64,000 nucleotides of DNA from Qipengyuania xiapuensis (GTDB lineage Bacteria > Pseudomonadota > Alphaproteobacteria > Sphingomonadales > Sphingomonadaceae). Positions within the stretch are counted from its first letter, which is position 1, and each line of letters begins with the position of its first letter. The DNA is taken from assembly GCF_019711395.1 (NCBI RefSeq), contig NZ_JAIGNL010000001.1:868001-932000 (forward strand). The letters are read 5' to 3'. The notes beneath the pieces are model-generated. The model searched no databases. It saw only the letters and a program-made list of their open reading frames with translations, and was not told the origin of the DNA. Made by a program: the position numbers and the translations under genes. This document shows positions 6,809 to 15,804 of the stretch, piece after piece.

Positions 6809-7840
6809 TTAGTCCGTGCTGGTCTCTTTCGGTTCTTCCGGCTTTGTCCAGCCGTCGTTGCCGATGCCGGTCGATAGGCCGATCCGCTTGAACAGGCGGA
6901 TGAGGCCCCAGACCAGCAGGCCGATCGGAAGGACAACCAGGCCGAGGACCATGAAGATCGCGATGAGGTTGCCGAAGATCGTCGCCAGCGAACCCCATGC
7001 GTTGCGGATGGGATCGGCAAACCCGCCTTCGGATGGCGTGCCCGCCTCGTATTCGAGCGTCATGGTCGAATAGGCGACGCGGCCGCGCATCTCGTTGAGC
7101 CAGCTTCGCGCCTGGTCGATTTCCTCGTTTACCTGCGCCACCCCGCGTTCGGCCTCGACCAGCTCGGCGACGGTCCCGCGGCGGTTGCGCAGGACGTCCA
7201 TCAGCCGGTCGCGCAGCACGGTGCGGGCGCGCAGCCGTGCCTCGGTGTCGACGATGCGCTTCGACAGGTCCTCGCCCTGGATCGAGGAGGACACGAGCTC
7301 ACCGTTCATGCCTTCCGACGTCGCGGTGAGCGCCTTGCCGAAGGTGCGCGCCTCGCCGCTGGCGATCGCGATGCGCAGGCTGCCATAGGCATAGTCGCCC
7401 TGGCTCTCGCCCGAGTTCATCGAGACGATGCGGCAGACTTGCGGCCCCTTCGCCTCGCACATGTCGGCGTGCTTTTCCTGCATCGGGCGGATGAGGTTCG
7501 GCGCCACGCGGAACCCGTAAGCGTAGGTGTAGGCGACCTGCGGCATTCCCACGGGCACTTCGGAAGTGGCGGAAGGGGGGATGGTGTCGTTGCCGGACGA
7601 CTGCGCAGGGCGGGTGCGCGGGGGAGGTGGCGGAGGAGGAGGAGGCGAAGCGACGCGAGGCAGCGAAGGCCCGCTTTCCATCGCTTCCATGAAGCCGAAC
7701 TCGTTTTGCGGAGCAGCGTCGGCCGCCATTTCGGCGTCGACGGTCGTCACACGCTCGGTCACGGCGCGCTCTTCCGACTGGCCGCAGGAGGTCAGCGCAA
7801 GGCCGGACAAGCCGACCAGCAAGAGGGAACGTTTCATCAT
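6809..7840 (-). CDS. DUF4349 domain-containing lipoprotein
   Basis: A 343-residue protein with a lipoprotein signal (lipobox LTSC at about residues 21-24), a Pro-rich spacer at about 65-80, a central domain with a long coiled coil (DTEARLRARTVLRDRLMDVL through VAELVEAERGVAQVNEEIDQ), and a C-terminal membrane segment followed by basic residues. This is the DUF4349 layout, envelope proteins of unknown function. GAGGAGAG precedes the tandem ATG codons; 7840 or 7837 could be used. A GTTACAAC motif lies about 70 bases upstream. Confidence 0.85.
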   Translation of the reverse strand: MMKRSLLLVGLSGLALTSCGQSEERAVTERVTTVDAEMAADAAPQNEFGFMEAMESGPSLPRVASPPPPPPPPPRTRPAQSSGNDTIPPSATSEVPVGMPQVAYTYAYGFRVAPNLIRPMQEKHADMCEAKGPQVCRIVSMNSGESQGDYAYGSLRIAIASGEARTFGKALTATSEGMNGELVSSSIQGEDLSKRIVDTEARLRARTVLRDRLMDVLRNRRGTVAELVEAERGVAQVNEEIDQARSWLNEMRGRVAYSTMTLEYEAGTPSEGGFADPIRNAWGSLATIFGNLIAIFMVLGLVVLPIGLLVWGLIRLFKRIGLSTGIGNDGWTKPEEPKETSTD

Positions 7841-7911
7841 CGAATCTCTCCTCACCATATTTCTGCCTTAATGTGGCCACATTTCTGCCGCATTTGCAAG
7901 CGATCTTGCAT

Positions 7912-7919
7912 GTTACAAC
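7912..7919 (-). promoter_or_regulatory. GTTGTAAC motif upstream of the DUF4349 gene
   Basis: GTTGTAAC on the coding strand, within a partial inverted repeat ATGTT-AC-AACGT. The same 8-mer, in the same orientation, lies upstream of the TonB-like gene and of the subtilase gene. Function unproven. Confidence 0.3.
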
Positions 7920-7954
7920 GTATCTTATTGTATAAACGCGTCAAGTCAGGCGAG

Positions 7955-7993
7955 AAAAAGGGCCCCTCCGCGCGATGCGAAGGAGCCCTTTTT
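7955..7993 (-). terminator. Hairpin terminator between convergent gene ends and promoters
   Basis: Arms AAAAAGGG...CCTCC and GGAG..CCCTTTTT form a long stem, with T runs at the 3' side in both directions. It sits just past the stop of the minus-strand DJ-1/PfpI gene, which it most likely terminates. Confidence 0.75.
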
Positions 7994-8012
7994 GGTCCGG
8001 ATTTAGAGAGGG

Positions 8013-8579
8013 TTAGGCGTCTTCGAGCTCGCGGCTCTCGACACTCTCGCCCAGCATGTTGATCAGCGCCTTGCTGAATGCCGGAATGTCGTCCGGATTG
8101 CGGCTGGTGATCAGATTTCCGTCAACTGCGGCTTCCTGGTCGACCACATTTGCGCCTGCATTCTTCAGGTCGGTGCGGATCGAGGGCCATGCGGTGACGG
8201 TCTTGCCCTTGATGATATCGGCTTCGGCGAGAAGCCAGGGCGCGTGACAAATGGCTGCGATCGGCTTGTCCGCCATGTTGAATTCGCGGACGATCGCGAT
8301 GGCGCGTTCGTTCATGCGCAGGATGTCGGGGTTCATTTGGCCACCGGGGAGGAGCAGCGCGTCGAAGCCGGAACAGTCGGAAACTTCGTCGACCGTCTTG
8401 TCGACCTTTACGCTGTCGCCCCAGTCTTTGTCCTTCCAACCGGTGATTTCGCCATTTTCGAGACTGACGATGGTCGTCTCGAAACCGGCGTCTTCGAGAT
8501 TGGCCTTCGGATCCATCAGTTCGGATTGCTCGAAGCCGTTGGTTGCGAGGATCATTACGCGTTTCGGGCTCTGTGTCAT
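8013..8579 (-). CDS. DJ-1/PfpI family protein (type 1 glutamine amidotransferase-like)
   Basis: A 188-residue protein of the PfpI/YhbO group. The glutamate of the active site is in GFEQSEL near residue 18, and the nucleophile cysteine in AAICHAPW at about residue 110, followed by the typical GKTVTAWPSIRTDL. These proteins act as stress-related deglycase, glyoxalase or protease-like enzymes; the reaction is disputed across the family. The start at 8579 is chosen because it has GGAG upstream and matches the family's N-terminus; the open frame extends much further upstream without likely coding. Confidence 0.9.
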   Translation of the reverse strand: MTQSPKRVMILATNGFEQSELMDPKANLEDAGFETTIVSLENGEITGWKDKDWGDSVKVDKTVDEVSDCSGFDALLLPGGQMNPDILRMNERAIAIVREFNMADKPIAAICHAPWLLAEADIIKGKTVTAWPSIRTDLKNAGANVVDQEAAVDGNLITSRNPDDIPAFSKALINMLGESVESRELEDA

Positions 8580-8724
8580 GGGGGGTAACTCCTTGATTTC
8601 GTGTTGCCCTTGAAACGGGTGGGAGGCGGGCCATGTTCCGCGGTGACAGGCGAGCCGTGGCAGTGGTAGGGCGGGTCGTTGATGGCCGGATTCTGCGGCC
8701 GGAATTCTATCTGGAGTGACGAGA

Positions 8725-9498
8725 ATGAGCCTGCGCGAGAAAGTCCGGCAGCTGGTCGAGACGCGCATATTCGAGCGCTTCATCATCGCCGTGATCGTGA
8801 TCAATGCCATCGGGCTGGGGCTAGAAACCTCGCCGACGGTCATGGGCAGCTTCGGCGGTGCGATCCGCCTTCTCGACACCTTGGCTCTCGGCATCTTCGT
8901 GATCGAGCTCGGTCTCAAGCTGTTCGCTTATCGGCTGGGTTTCTTCAGGAGCGGCTGGAACGTCTTCGATCTCGCCATCGTGACCGTCGCCCTGATGCCT
9001 GCATCCGGCGCATTCTCCGTCCTGCGCGCGCTACGTGTCCTGCGTGCATTGCGACTGATTTCGGTAGTGCCCAGCATGCGCAAGGTGATCCTCGGCCTGT
9101 TCAGCGCGATCCCCAGCATCGGCACGGTCATCGTGATGTTGCTGCTGCTGTTCTACATCAGCGCCGTGATGGCCACGAAGCTGTTCGGCGAGGCCTTCCC
9201 CGAATGGTTCGGCAATCTCGGTGCATCGCTCTATTCGCTGTTCCAGATCATGACGCTGGAAAGCTGGTCGATGGGCATCGTCCGGCCGGTGATGGAGGTC
9301 TACCCCTATGCCTGGGCGTTCTTCGTACCCTTCATCCTGATGACCAGCTTCATCGTCCTCAACCTCTTCATCGGTGTGATCGTCAATGCGATGGCCGAAG
9401 CCACCGAGGACGAAGCGCATGACGAGCGCGAGGAGATACTGAAGGAATTGAAGGGCCTGCGCGCGGATATTGCGGCGCTTAAAGGAGGTGCAGATTAA
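8725..9498 (+). CDS. Voltage-gated sodium channel, NaChBac type (ion transport protein)
   Basis: A 257-residue six-transmembrane channel subunit that should assemble as a tetramer. S4 carries four arginines at every third position (RALRVLRALRL). The pore helix is followed by the selectivity filter TLESWSMG, the form known from NavAb-type sodium channels, and S6 ends in NLFIGVIVNAM. The C-terminus (EDEAHDEREEILKELKG onward) is a predicted coiled coil, as in this family. ATG 8725 with GGAG 9 bases upstream is chosen; a GTG at 8716 is in frame. The gene is monocistronic. Confidence 0.93.
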   Translation: MSLREKVRQLVETRIFERFIIAVIVINAIGLGLETSPTVMGSFGGAIRLLDTLALGIFVIELGLKLFAYRLGFFRSGWNVFDLAIVTVALMPASGAFSVLRALRVLRALRLISVVPSMRKVILGLFSAIPSIGTVIVMLLLLFYISAVMATKLFGEAFPEWFGNLGASLYSLFQIMTLESWSMGIVRPVMEVYPYAWAFFVPFILMTSFIVLNLFIGVIVNAMAEATEDEAHDEREEILKELKGLRADIAALKGGAD

Positions 9499-9601
9499 GC
9501 AGTAAGCACCGTAACGTTCAGGATGCTCACTTGCCAATCTGCGGCCATCGCGACTCGTCTCCAGTCCAGTCGGGGGTAAGATTGGCGAAGCCGATCAACC
9601 C

Positions 9602-10021
9602 TTAGAAGCTTGAGCGCTTGCTTGCCTCTTTCAGTTGGTTCTTCATGATCGTCGAGATCTTTGGGAAGAATGCATTACCGATAAAACCGGCAGCCACAGC
9701 CATCGCCATCGGAGCGAAAAACAGGGCGTAGGCGAGGGTCTCGCCATCTCTGCTATCTTTGACGAAAACATAGGCGATGCCCATAGTTGCCATAAAGGCG
9801 AGAACAACCAGTCCAACGACAGCCTTTCTTCGCGCTTTGCCTGCATTGAGATAGCCAAGCTTGAATTCGCTTTCGGACATGTCCTGAAGTTCCGGATGTG
9901 CATCGCTGCGTTTTATGTTGTTATAGGCCGCCTCTGCTTCGAGCTCGGCATTCTTGGCCTTGGCAAGCATGCGGACCACGATCACAACCAGAAACAAGCC
10001 GATAAGAAAAACCCAAAGCAT
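9602..10021 (-). CDS. Hypothetical membrane protein
   Basis: A 139-residue protein with three predicted transmembrane segments: residues 1-17, about 66-86, and 97-117. Between the first two is a charged, soluble stretch (KNAELEAEAAYNNIKR and further). GAGGGG lies 7 bases before the ATG. The base composition is clearly more AT-rich than the neighbouring channel gene and parC, and Lys and Asn are frequent, which fits an acquired or poorly conserved gene. No family is recognised. Confidence 0.65.
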   Translation of the reverse strand: MLWVFLIGLFLVVIVVRMLAKAKNAELEAEAAYNNIKRSDAHPELQDMSESEFKLGYLNAGKARRKAVVGLVVLAFMATMGIAYVFVKDSRDGETLAYALFFAPMAMAVAAGFIGNAFFPKISTIMKNQLKEASKRSSF

Positions 10022-10220
10022 TTCGAACCCCTCATATTACAACAATTGCTAAGTTGTTCTGTAATGGCGGTTTCAATGTCAACCCTTGCACCCGGCCAAC
10101 CGCTGTGGACGAACCGCACTGCGATTTTTCCAACCTTTAGATGTCGGTGGGCTTAGGGCTCGGATTTTCCCTGTGGAAACGACACTCCCTTACCCCGCGT
10201 CGCCTTGCTAGGAGGACGGG

Positions 10221-12515
10221 ATGGCCGATGTGACCGATATTCCCGATTCCGATCCCTTCGATGCAATCGTCGATGCGCCCTTCGATAGCGCGCTGTCCGA
10301 ACGCTACCTCGTCTACGCGCTGTCCACGATTACCGCGCGTTCGCTGCCCGATTTGCGCGACGGGTTGAAGCCGGTCCACCGCCGCCTATTGTGGACCATG
10401 CGCCAGCTCAAGCTCGATCCGGCGAGCGGCTTCAAGAAGTCGGCCCGCGTCGTGGGGGAGGTGATCGGCAAGTACCACCCGCATGGCGATACCGCCGCCT
10501 ATGACGCGATGGTCCGCCTCGCGCAGGACTTTGCGCTCAGGTACCCGCTGGTCGAGGGTCAGGGGAACTTCGGCAATATCGACGGCGATAATGCCGCTGC
10601 CTACCGCTACACCGAAGCGCGCCTGACCAAGACCGCGATGCGCCTGATGGAAGGCCTCGATGCAGGCACGGTCGATTTCATCCCGACCTACAATAACGAG
10701 GAAGAAGAGCCGGAAATCATGCCGGGCCTCTTCCCGAACCTGCTCGCCAATGGCGCGAGCGGGATCGCAGTGGGCATGGCAACGAATATCCCGAGCCATA
10801 ACGTCGCCGAGATCGTCGACGCGACGCTGGAAGTGATCGACAATCCGCATGTCGAACATGCGCGCCTGATGGAGCTGTTCAAGGGGCCGGACTTCGCCAC
10901 GGGCGGCGTCGTTCCCGAAAGCCCCGAGGTGATCAGCCACGCCTACGAGACTGGTCGCGGCTCGTTCCGCGTGCGCGGCCGCTTCCATGCGGCAGAGGCG
11001 GAGAAGGACGAGGACAAGCAGGCCGGTATCGAACGGCTCGGCGGCGGCCAGTGGCAGCTGATCATCTCCGAAATTCCCTACCAGGTCGCCAAGGGCAAGC
11101 TGATCGAGCAGATCGCGCAGGCGATCGCAGACAAGAAGCTGCCGATCCTCGAAGACGTGCGCGACGAGAGCGACGAACAAATCCGCATCGTGCTCGTCCC
11201 GCGCAGCCGCAATGTCGATCCGGAACTGCTGAAGGAGAGCATCTACAAGCTCACCGACATGGAGACGCGCTTCGGCCTGAACCTCAACGTGCTCGACCGT
11301 ACGCGCACGCCGATGGTGATGGGGCTGAAGGAACTGCTCGACAATTGGATCGCCAGCCAGATCGATATCCTTCAGCGCCGCAGCCAGCACCGTCTCGACC
11401 AGATCGCGCGGCGGCTGGAGCTGGTCGAAGGCTACATTATCGCCTTCCTCAACCTCGACCGCGTGATCGAGATCATCCGCACCGAGGACGAACCCAAGCC
11501 GGTGATGATGGAGGAGTTCAAGCTCACCGACCGGCAGGCCGAGGCGATCCTCAACATGCGTCTGCGCAGCTTGCGCAAGCTGGAAGAAATGCAGCTTCGG
11601 GGCGAGAAGGACGAACTGCTCAAGGAGCAGGACGAACTCGAGAAGCTGCTCGGCAGTCCGGCCCGCCAGCGCACGCGCCTGAAGCGCGATCTCAATGCGC
11701 TGCGCAAGGAGTACAGCGAAGACACCGATCTCGGGCGTCGCCGCACGACGATCGAAGAGGCTGCCCCAGCGGTCGAATTCAGCATGGACGCCATGATCGA
11801 GAAGGAGCCGGTGACGGTCATCCTCTCGCAGAAGGGTTGGGTGCGCGGCGCCAAGGGCCACCTGCCGCTCGACCAGGAGTTCAAGTACAAGGAAGGCGAC
11901 GGGCCCGCCTTCGTGCTGCACGCGCAGACCACCGACAAGCTTCTCCTGATCGGTGACGACGGACGTGTGTTCACGCTGGGCGCAGACAAGCTGCCCGGGG
12001 CGCGCGGCTTCGGCGAGCCGGTGCGCAACACGCTCGATATCGACGGCGCGGCGCAGATCGTCTCGGTCATCGTCCACCGCGAAGGGCAGGAAGTCCTGCT
12101 CGCGGCCAGCACGGGCAAGGGCTTTGCCGTGACGACCGACCAGATGCTCGCGGAAACCCGCAAGGGGCGGCAGGTGATGAACGTGAAGGACGGCGTGAAG
12201 CTCGTCGTCGCGCGTCCGATCGCCAAGGAACACGATCACGTCGCCGTGGTCGGCGAGAACCGCAAGCTGGTCGTCTTCAATCTCGAGGAGCTGCCGCGCC
12301 TTGCCAAGGGTCAGGGCAACAAGCTGCAGAACTACCGCGACGGCGGCCTGTCGGATGCGACCACCTTCAAGATGGAGGATGGTCTCAGCTGGGCGATGGG
12401 CGGCAAGGGCGACCGTACGCGCACCGAGACCGAAATGTGGCAATGGAAGGTCGCGCGTGGCGGGGCCGGACGCCTGCCGCCGCAGGGCTTCCCGCGCGAC
12501 AACACCTTCGGCTGA
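10221..12515 (+). CDS. parC: DNA topoisomerase IV subunit A
   Basis: A 764-residue type IIA topoisomerase subunit, close to the usual ParC length of about 750. The start region SERYLVYALSTITARSLPDLRDGLKPVHRR is typical. The quinolone-determining region reads GKYHPHGDTAAYDAM, and the catalytic tyrosine lies in AAYRYTEARL at about residue 130. The C-terminal part has the diverged beta-pinwheel repeats of ParC rather than the GyrA-box type. It decatenates chromosomes with ParE, which is not in this window. AGGAGG lies just before the ATG. Confidence 0.96.
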   Translation: MADVTDIPDSDPFDAIVDAPFDSALSERYLVYALSTITARSLPDLRDGLKPVHRRLLWTMRQLKLDPASGFKKSARVVGEVIGKYHPHGDTAAYDAMVRLAQDFALRYPLVEGQGNFGNIDGDNAAAYRYTEARLTKTAMRLMEGLDAGTVDFIPTYNNEEEEPEIMPGLFPNLLANGASGIAVGMATNIPSHNVAEIVDATLEVIDNPHVEHARLMELFKGPDFATGGVVPESPEVISHAYETGRGSFRVRGRFHAAEAEKDEDKQAGIERLGGGQWQLIISEIPYQVAKGKLIEQIAQAIADKKLPILEDVRDESDEQIRIVLVPRSRNVDPELLKESIYKLTDMETRFGLNLNVLDRTRTPMVMGLKELLDNWIASQIDILQRRSQHRLDQIARRLELVEGYIIAFLNLDRVIEIIRTEDEPKPVMMEEFKLTDRQAEAILNMRLRSLRKLEEMQLRGEKDELLKEQDELEKLLGSPARQRTRLKRDLNALRKEYSEDTDLGRRRTTIEEAAPAVEFSMDAMIEKEPVTVILSQKGWVRGAKGHLPLDQEFKYKEGDGPAFVLHAQTTDKLLLIGDDGRVFTLGADKLPGARGFGEPVRNTLDIDGAAQIVSVIVHREGQEVLLAASTGKGFAVTTDQMLAETRKGRQVMNVKDGVKLVVARPIAKEHDHVAVVGENRKLVVFNLEELPRLAKGQGNKLQNYRDGGLSDATTFKMEDGLSWAMGGKGDRTRTETEMWQWKVARGGAGRLPPQGFPRDNTFG

Positions 12516-12520
12516 ATCAA

Positions 12521-12557
12521 AAGGACCGGCGGTGCTGGATAGCACCACCGGTCCCTT
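12521..12557 (-). terminator. Terminator hairpin between parC and the convergent periplasmic-protein gene
   Basis: Arms of about 16 bases (12521-12536 and 12541-12557) pair with one mismatch around a 4-base loop GGAT. On the minus strand the stem is followed by TTTTG, so it best fits the end of the minus-strand gene; it may also stop parC transcripts. Confidence 0.75.
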
Positions 12558-12593
12558 GCACCCCCGGTTTCCCGGGAGACCGATCTGATCGGA

Positions 12594-13172
12594 TTACTCG
12601 GCTGCGCCGTCAGCGGCCATTTCGGCCTGCTTCGCACGGGCCTGAGCCGGGGTGAGGATTTCCGCACCTTCGGCGACCGGCGTGGTGTTCGCGGCGATGT
12701 CGGCAGCGGTGTAAAGGGCCATCAGGGCGCCTTCGGGCGACACGGCGAAGCTGTCCTTGGTCAGCGTGATGATGCCGGCGTCGTTCTTGACGATGGCCAT
12801 GCCTTCGCTGTCGACGGTGTAGATCGAACCGACCGGCTGACCGTCGGCGCTGACGACTGCTGCGCCTTCGACGAGGGCTGCGTCGAGCTTGGCTGCTGCT
12901 TCAGCGAGCTGCGCGTCCATCATGCCGTCGAGCTGGGCCTTGGTGACGGTGATCGTCGGGCCGGCTTCGCCCTGGCCGTACATTTCGACGCCGAGGGGAA
13001 CCTTGTGCTTGCCGGTGTCGAGAACGGCCTGGCCGTTTTCAACCGAAACGATGGTGCCGACTTCATTGCCTTCGGGACCGGTCACGCTGGCACCGGCAAC
13101 GACCTGTTCGTTGGCAAGGGCGGGGGTGGCGGCGAGAGCAACGGCTGCAACAGCCAGCTTGGCGAATTTCAT
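12594..13172 (-). CDS. Hypothetical exported protein with PRC-barrel-like repeats
   Basis: A 192-residue protein with a clear Sec signal peptide (MKFAKLAVAAVALAATPALA, cleavage after ALA). The mature part has two similar beta-rich units of the type GASVTGPEGNEVGTIVSVENG and AAVVSADGQPVGSIYTVDSEG, resembling the PRC-barrel pattern. An Ala/Glu-rich tail follows. GGAG is present upstream of the ATG at 13172, and the signal peptide fixes this start; the longer open frame upstream is ignored. The function is unknown, and a periplasmic location is inferred. Confidence 0.8.
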   Translation of the reverse strand: MKFAKLAVAAVALAATPALANEQVVAGASVTGPEGNEVGTIVSVENGQAVLDTGKHKVPLGVEMYGQGEAGPTITVTKAQLDGMMDAQLAEAAAKLDAALVEGAAVVSADGQPVGSIYTVDSEGMAIVKNDAGIITLTKDSFAVSPEGALMALYTAADIAANTTPVAEGAEILTPAQARAKQAEMAADGAAE

Positions 13173-13432
13173 GTGACGAACTCCTAGACTTGTACAACTT
13201 ATAGTTCCGCGACGCGCGTCACTGCGCACCACGAACGACCGGAATGGAAAGAGCGGCAACGAGAGTGGATAATCCCGCAAGAGGCCGCGTGCCCCCCTCC
13301 GAGGAAGCGACCCGCTCTATGGCAAGGCAATCGCGATTTCGCAACTGCGCTTGGGCAGGTTTATGCTGCACTGCAGCTTAAGCAAAGCTGAAGATAGTGT
13401 TTCGCCAAGTGAAACCAATATCTTGGCTGCAG

Positions 13433-14608
13433 TCAGCCGCTCGCCAATTCCTGGTCGAGCAATTCCATGACCCGGCCCCTATCGGGGAATCGTTCCTCGA
13501 CCCAGCGCTTTTCGACCGCCTGAAGGATTCGCGCGACCTGCGGTCCCTTGCCGACACCGCGCTCGACGATCTCGCCGCCCTTGAGCGGGAGTTCGGGTGC
13601 TTCCCATCCCTCGAGCGGGGCGGGGTCGCCGCGGGTGAGCAGTACTCGGTCGCGTGCGCAATCGGTGCCTTCGTAATAGGCGAGTGCGAGCGGGTTTTCG
13701 CCATCCTTGCTGTCGCGCCGGGCGACGCAGGCGAGCCGCTCGCGCTGCTTGCGCGAGAGGCGGAGGCGAGCCGAGACGGCTTCGGCAACCGTCGGTACTG
13801 GCGGCAGCAATGCCGCAAGCCTGCGCATGCCGTCGGGCGCGACACCATGGTCGCGCTCCTGCCGTACGAGTTCGGCGAGCTTTTCAGCCTCTCGCGCCGT
13901 GCATTCGGGCAAGACCTCCTGCATCACGCCAAGTTCGCGCATCTTGAAGACAGTAACCGAAGGGTCGGGCAGGGCGAGCAGGTTGAGCAATTCCCATCCC
14001 ACGCGCTCGCGGCTCAGGCCCTTGAGCGTGGAGGCCAGATCGCGGCTGGCGTCGGTTGCCTCTTCGTCCCAGTCGTCGCCGAAACGGGTCTGGAAGCGGA
14101 AGTAGCGCAGGATGCGGAGATGGTCCTCGCGGATCCGCTCGCGCGCATCGCCGATGAAGCGCACACGGCCGTTCGCAAGGTCCTCGACCCCGCCGAAATA
14201 GTCGCTGATCTCAAGCGTTTCGGGATGGGCGTAGAGCGCGTTGATCGTGAAATCGCGGCGCGAGGCATCCTCTTTCCATTCCTGTGCGAAGGCGACGGTA
14301 GCACGGCGGCCATCGGTCGAGACATCGCGGCGCAGGGTGGTGATCTCGACCACGCCATCGGGCAGCACCGCGGTGATCGTGCCATGATCGATGCCGGTCG
14401 GAACCGTGCGGATGCCGGCCTCGCGGCAGCGGTCGATCACCTCTGCCGGAAGCAGCGGTGTCGCAAGGTCGATATCGTGGATGTCCTTGCCGAGCAGCGT
14501 GTCGCGAACCGCGCCGCCGACATAGCGTGCATTGTCCGCGCCCAGCGCAGCGATGAGCTGTGCGAGGTCGTCTCGCTTCGTCCAGGATGCTTGCGGAAGG
14601 CTCGTCAT
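13433..14608 (-). CDS. cca: CCA tRNA nucleotidyltransferase / poly(A) polymerase family
   Basis: A 391-residue class II nucleotidyltransferase. The NTP-binding region has GGAVRDTLLG followed by the metal-binding DIDLAT (D-x-D). Downstream are RRDFTINALYAHPET and the RNA-binding region with GDARERIREDHLRILRYFRF, all family hallmarks. It adds or repairs the 3' CCA end of tRNA. The locus reads on the minus strand as DUF1285, NUDIX, cca, with NUDIX ending 21 bases before the cca start, so an operon is likely. Confidence 0.93.
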   Translation of the reverse strand: MTSLPQASWTKRDDLAQLIAALGADNARYVGGAVRDTLLGKDIHDIDLATPLLPAEVIDRCREAGIRTVPTGIDHGTITAVLPDGVVEITTLRRDVSTDGRRATVAFAQEWKEDASRRDFTINALYAHPETLEISDYFGGVEDLANGRVRFIGDARERIREDHLRILRYFRFQTRFGDDWDEEATDASRDLASTLKGLSRERVGWELLNLLALPDPSVTVFKMRELGVMQEVLPECTAREAEKLAELVRQERDHGVAPDGMRRLAALLPPVPTVAEAVSARLRLSRKQRERLACVARRDSKDGENPLALAYYEGTDCARDRVLLTRGDPAPLEGWEAPELPLKGGEIVERGVGKGPQVARILQAVEKRWVEERFPDRGRVMELLDQELASG

Positions 14609-14629
14609 GGTGCTGCGGCCTTTAGCAGG

Positions 14630-15223
14630 TCAATCGAACCACGCCAGACGGCGCGAAAGATTGATGCAGATCGCCGCGGTCACGCCCCAGATTCGGTAGC
14701 CCTCGTGGTCCATCTCGTAATAGCGCCGCATCGCGCCTTTCCAGAAGACCTCGTTCTCCTGCCAGCGCGTGCGGTCCATCAGGTGATCGAGCGGGGCTTC
14801 GAACCAGCTTTCGACCTCGCGCGGATCAGGCCGGATGGCGAGATCGGCGGGGACGGTGGCAAGCACCGGAGTGATGTCGAAGCCGGTGCCGGTCTGGTAG
14901 CGGTCGGTCGTTCCGATCACGTTGACATGTTTCTCGCGGATGCCGAGCTCTTCCCATGCCTCGCGCAGGGCGGCTTCCACCGCGTCCTCACCCGCATCGA
15001 TCTTGCCGCCCGGGAAAGCGACCTGTCCCGGATGATCGCGCATGGTGCGCGGGCGCTGGGTTAGGAGGACGGTCGGGATCTCCTGCTCGGTCACTGCGAT
15101 CAGGACGGCGGCATCGGCAGTGCGATCGAGATCGGCAAAGCGGGCATCGGAAAGCAGGCCTTCGACATCGCGCGCATGACCCTGTTCGAACAGGTCGGTC
15201 AGACGATGGAAGAGGCTGCTCAT
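14630..15223 (-). CDS. NUDIX hydrolase, CoA pyrophosphatase-like
   Basis: A 197-residue protein with a complete Nudix box: GGKIDAGEDAVEAALREAWEEL, fitting G-x5-E-x7-R-E-U-x-E-E-x-G. The preceding RPRTMRDHPGQVAFPGG matches the NudL/CoA pyrophosphatase subgroup (RSxxMRxHxGQVxFPGG), which cleaves CoA to 3',5'-ADP and phosphopantetheine. Its ATG overlaps the stop of the DUF1285 gene (ATGA). The exact substrate is inferred from that signature. Confidence 0.9.
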   Translation of the reverse strand: MSSLFHRLTDLFEQGHARDVEGLLSDARFADLDRTADAAVLIAVTEQEIPTVLLTQRPRTMRDHPGQVAFPGGKIDAGEDAVEAALREAWEELGIREKHVNVIGTTDRYQTGTGFDITPVLATVPADLAIRPDPREVESWFEAPLDHLMDRTRWQENEVFWKGAMRRYYEMDHEGYRIWGVTAAICINLSRRLAWFD

Positions 15224-15768
15224 GCGGGCAGGAGCGAGTAGGTCTCGCCGCCGCTGGTCACCGTCCAGTCGTCACCCTTCTCGAGCGCGATCTTGGCAAG
15301 CTGCTCGTAGGTCGAGCGGTTGAGGCGGGCCTCGCAGCCGCGGCGGACGTGGAGATAGAGCGCGGGATGATCGGGATCGCCCTCTGCGCGGATCGGATTG
15401 TCGGGGCCGGCAACGACAAGCTCGTCGGTATTGAGACGGAAGGCGAGATCGCCCTCGGTCTCGCTCACATCGGTGGCGATGAAGCAGGCGTCCTCCACCT
15501 CGATCGAAAGCTTCTGGTAGGGCACGACCAGCCAGTAGCTGCCGTCGTCCTCGCGGTTCAGCAGGCCGGCAAAGGCGCGGACCATTGCGGGCCGGGTAAT
15601 CGGGCTGCCGTCATGAAGCCATGTCCCGTCGGTCTTGATGACCATGCGGCTGTCGTCGACATTGTCGGGCGACCACTGCTCGACCGGCGGCAGGCGGCGC
15701 TCGGCCACGGCCTCGGCGATCTGGGCGAGCGACATTCCGGCGAGTTCGGGAGGCGGTGTGTAGACCAT
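15220..15768 (-). CDS. DUF1285 domain-containing protein
   Basis: A 182-residue protein that aligns by eye with DUF1285: PPVEQWSPD near the N-terminus, then IKTDGTWLHDGSPITRPAMV and FAGLLNREDDGSYWLVVPYQK, and a C-terminal RRGCEARLNRSTYEQLA. The family is common in alphaproteobacteria and often sits before NUDIX and cca genes, as here. No catalytic function is established. It is probably the first gene of a three-gene operon, coupled to NUDIX by a 4-base overlap. Confidence 0.88.
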   Translation of the reverse strand: MVYTPPPELAGMSLAQIAEAVAERRLPPVEQWSPDNVDDSRMVIKTDGTWLHDGSPITRPAMVRAFAGLLNREDDGSYWLVVPYQKLSIEVEDACFIATDVSETEGDLAFRLNTDELVVAGPDNPIRAEGDPDHPALYLHVRRGCEARLNRSTYEQLAKIALEKGDDWTVTSGGETYSLLPA

Positions 15769-15804
15769 CGGTTGTGCAACCGATGGCAGAGCCGGAGCCC
15801 TCGT

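Noticed and set aside
10386-12548. A 720-codon open frame antisense to parC
   Set aside because: It mirrors parC codon for codon in a GC-rich gene, has no family features, and parC is certain.
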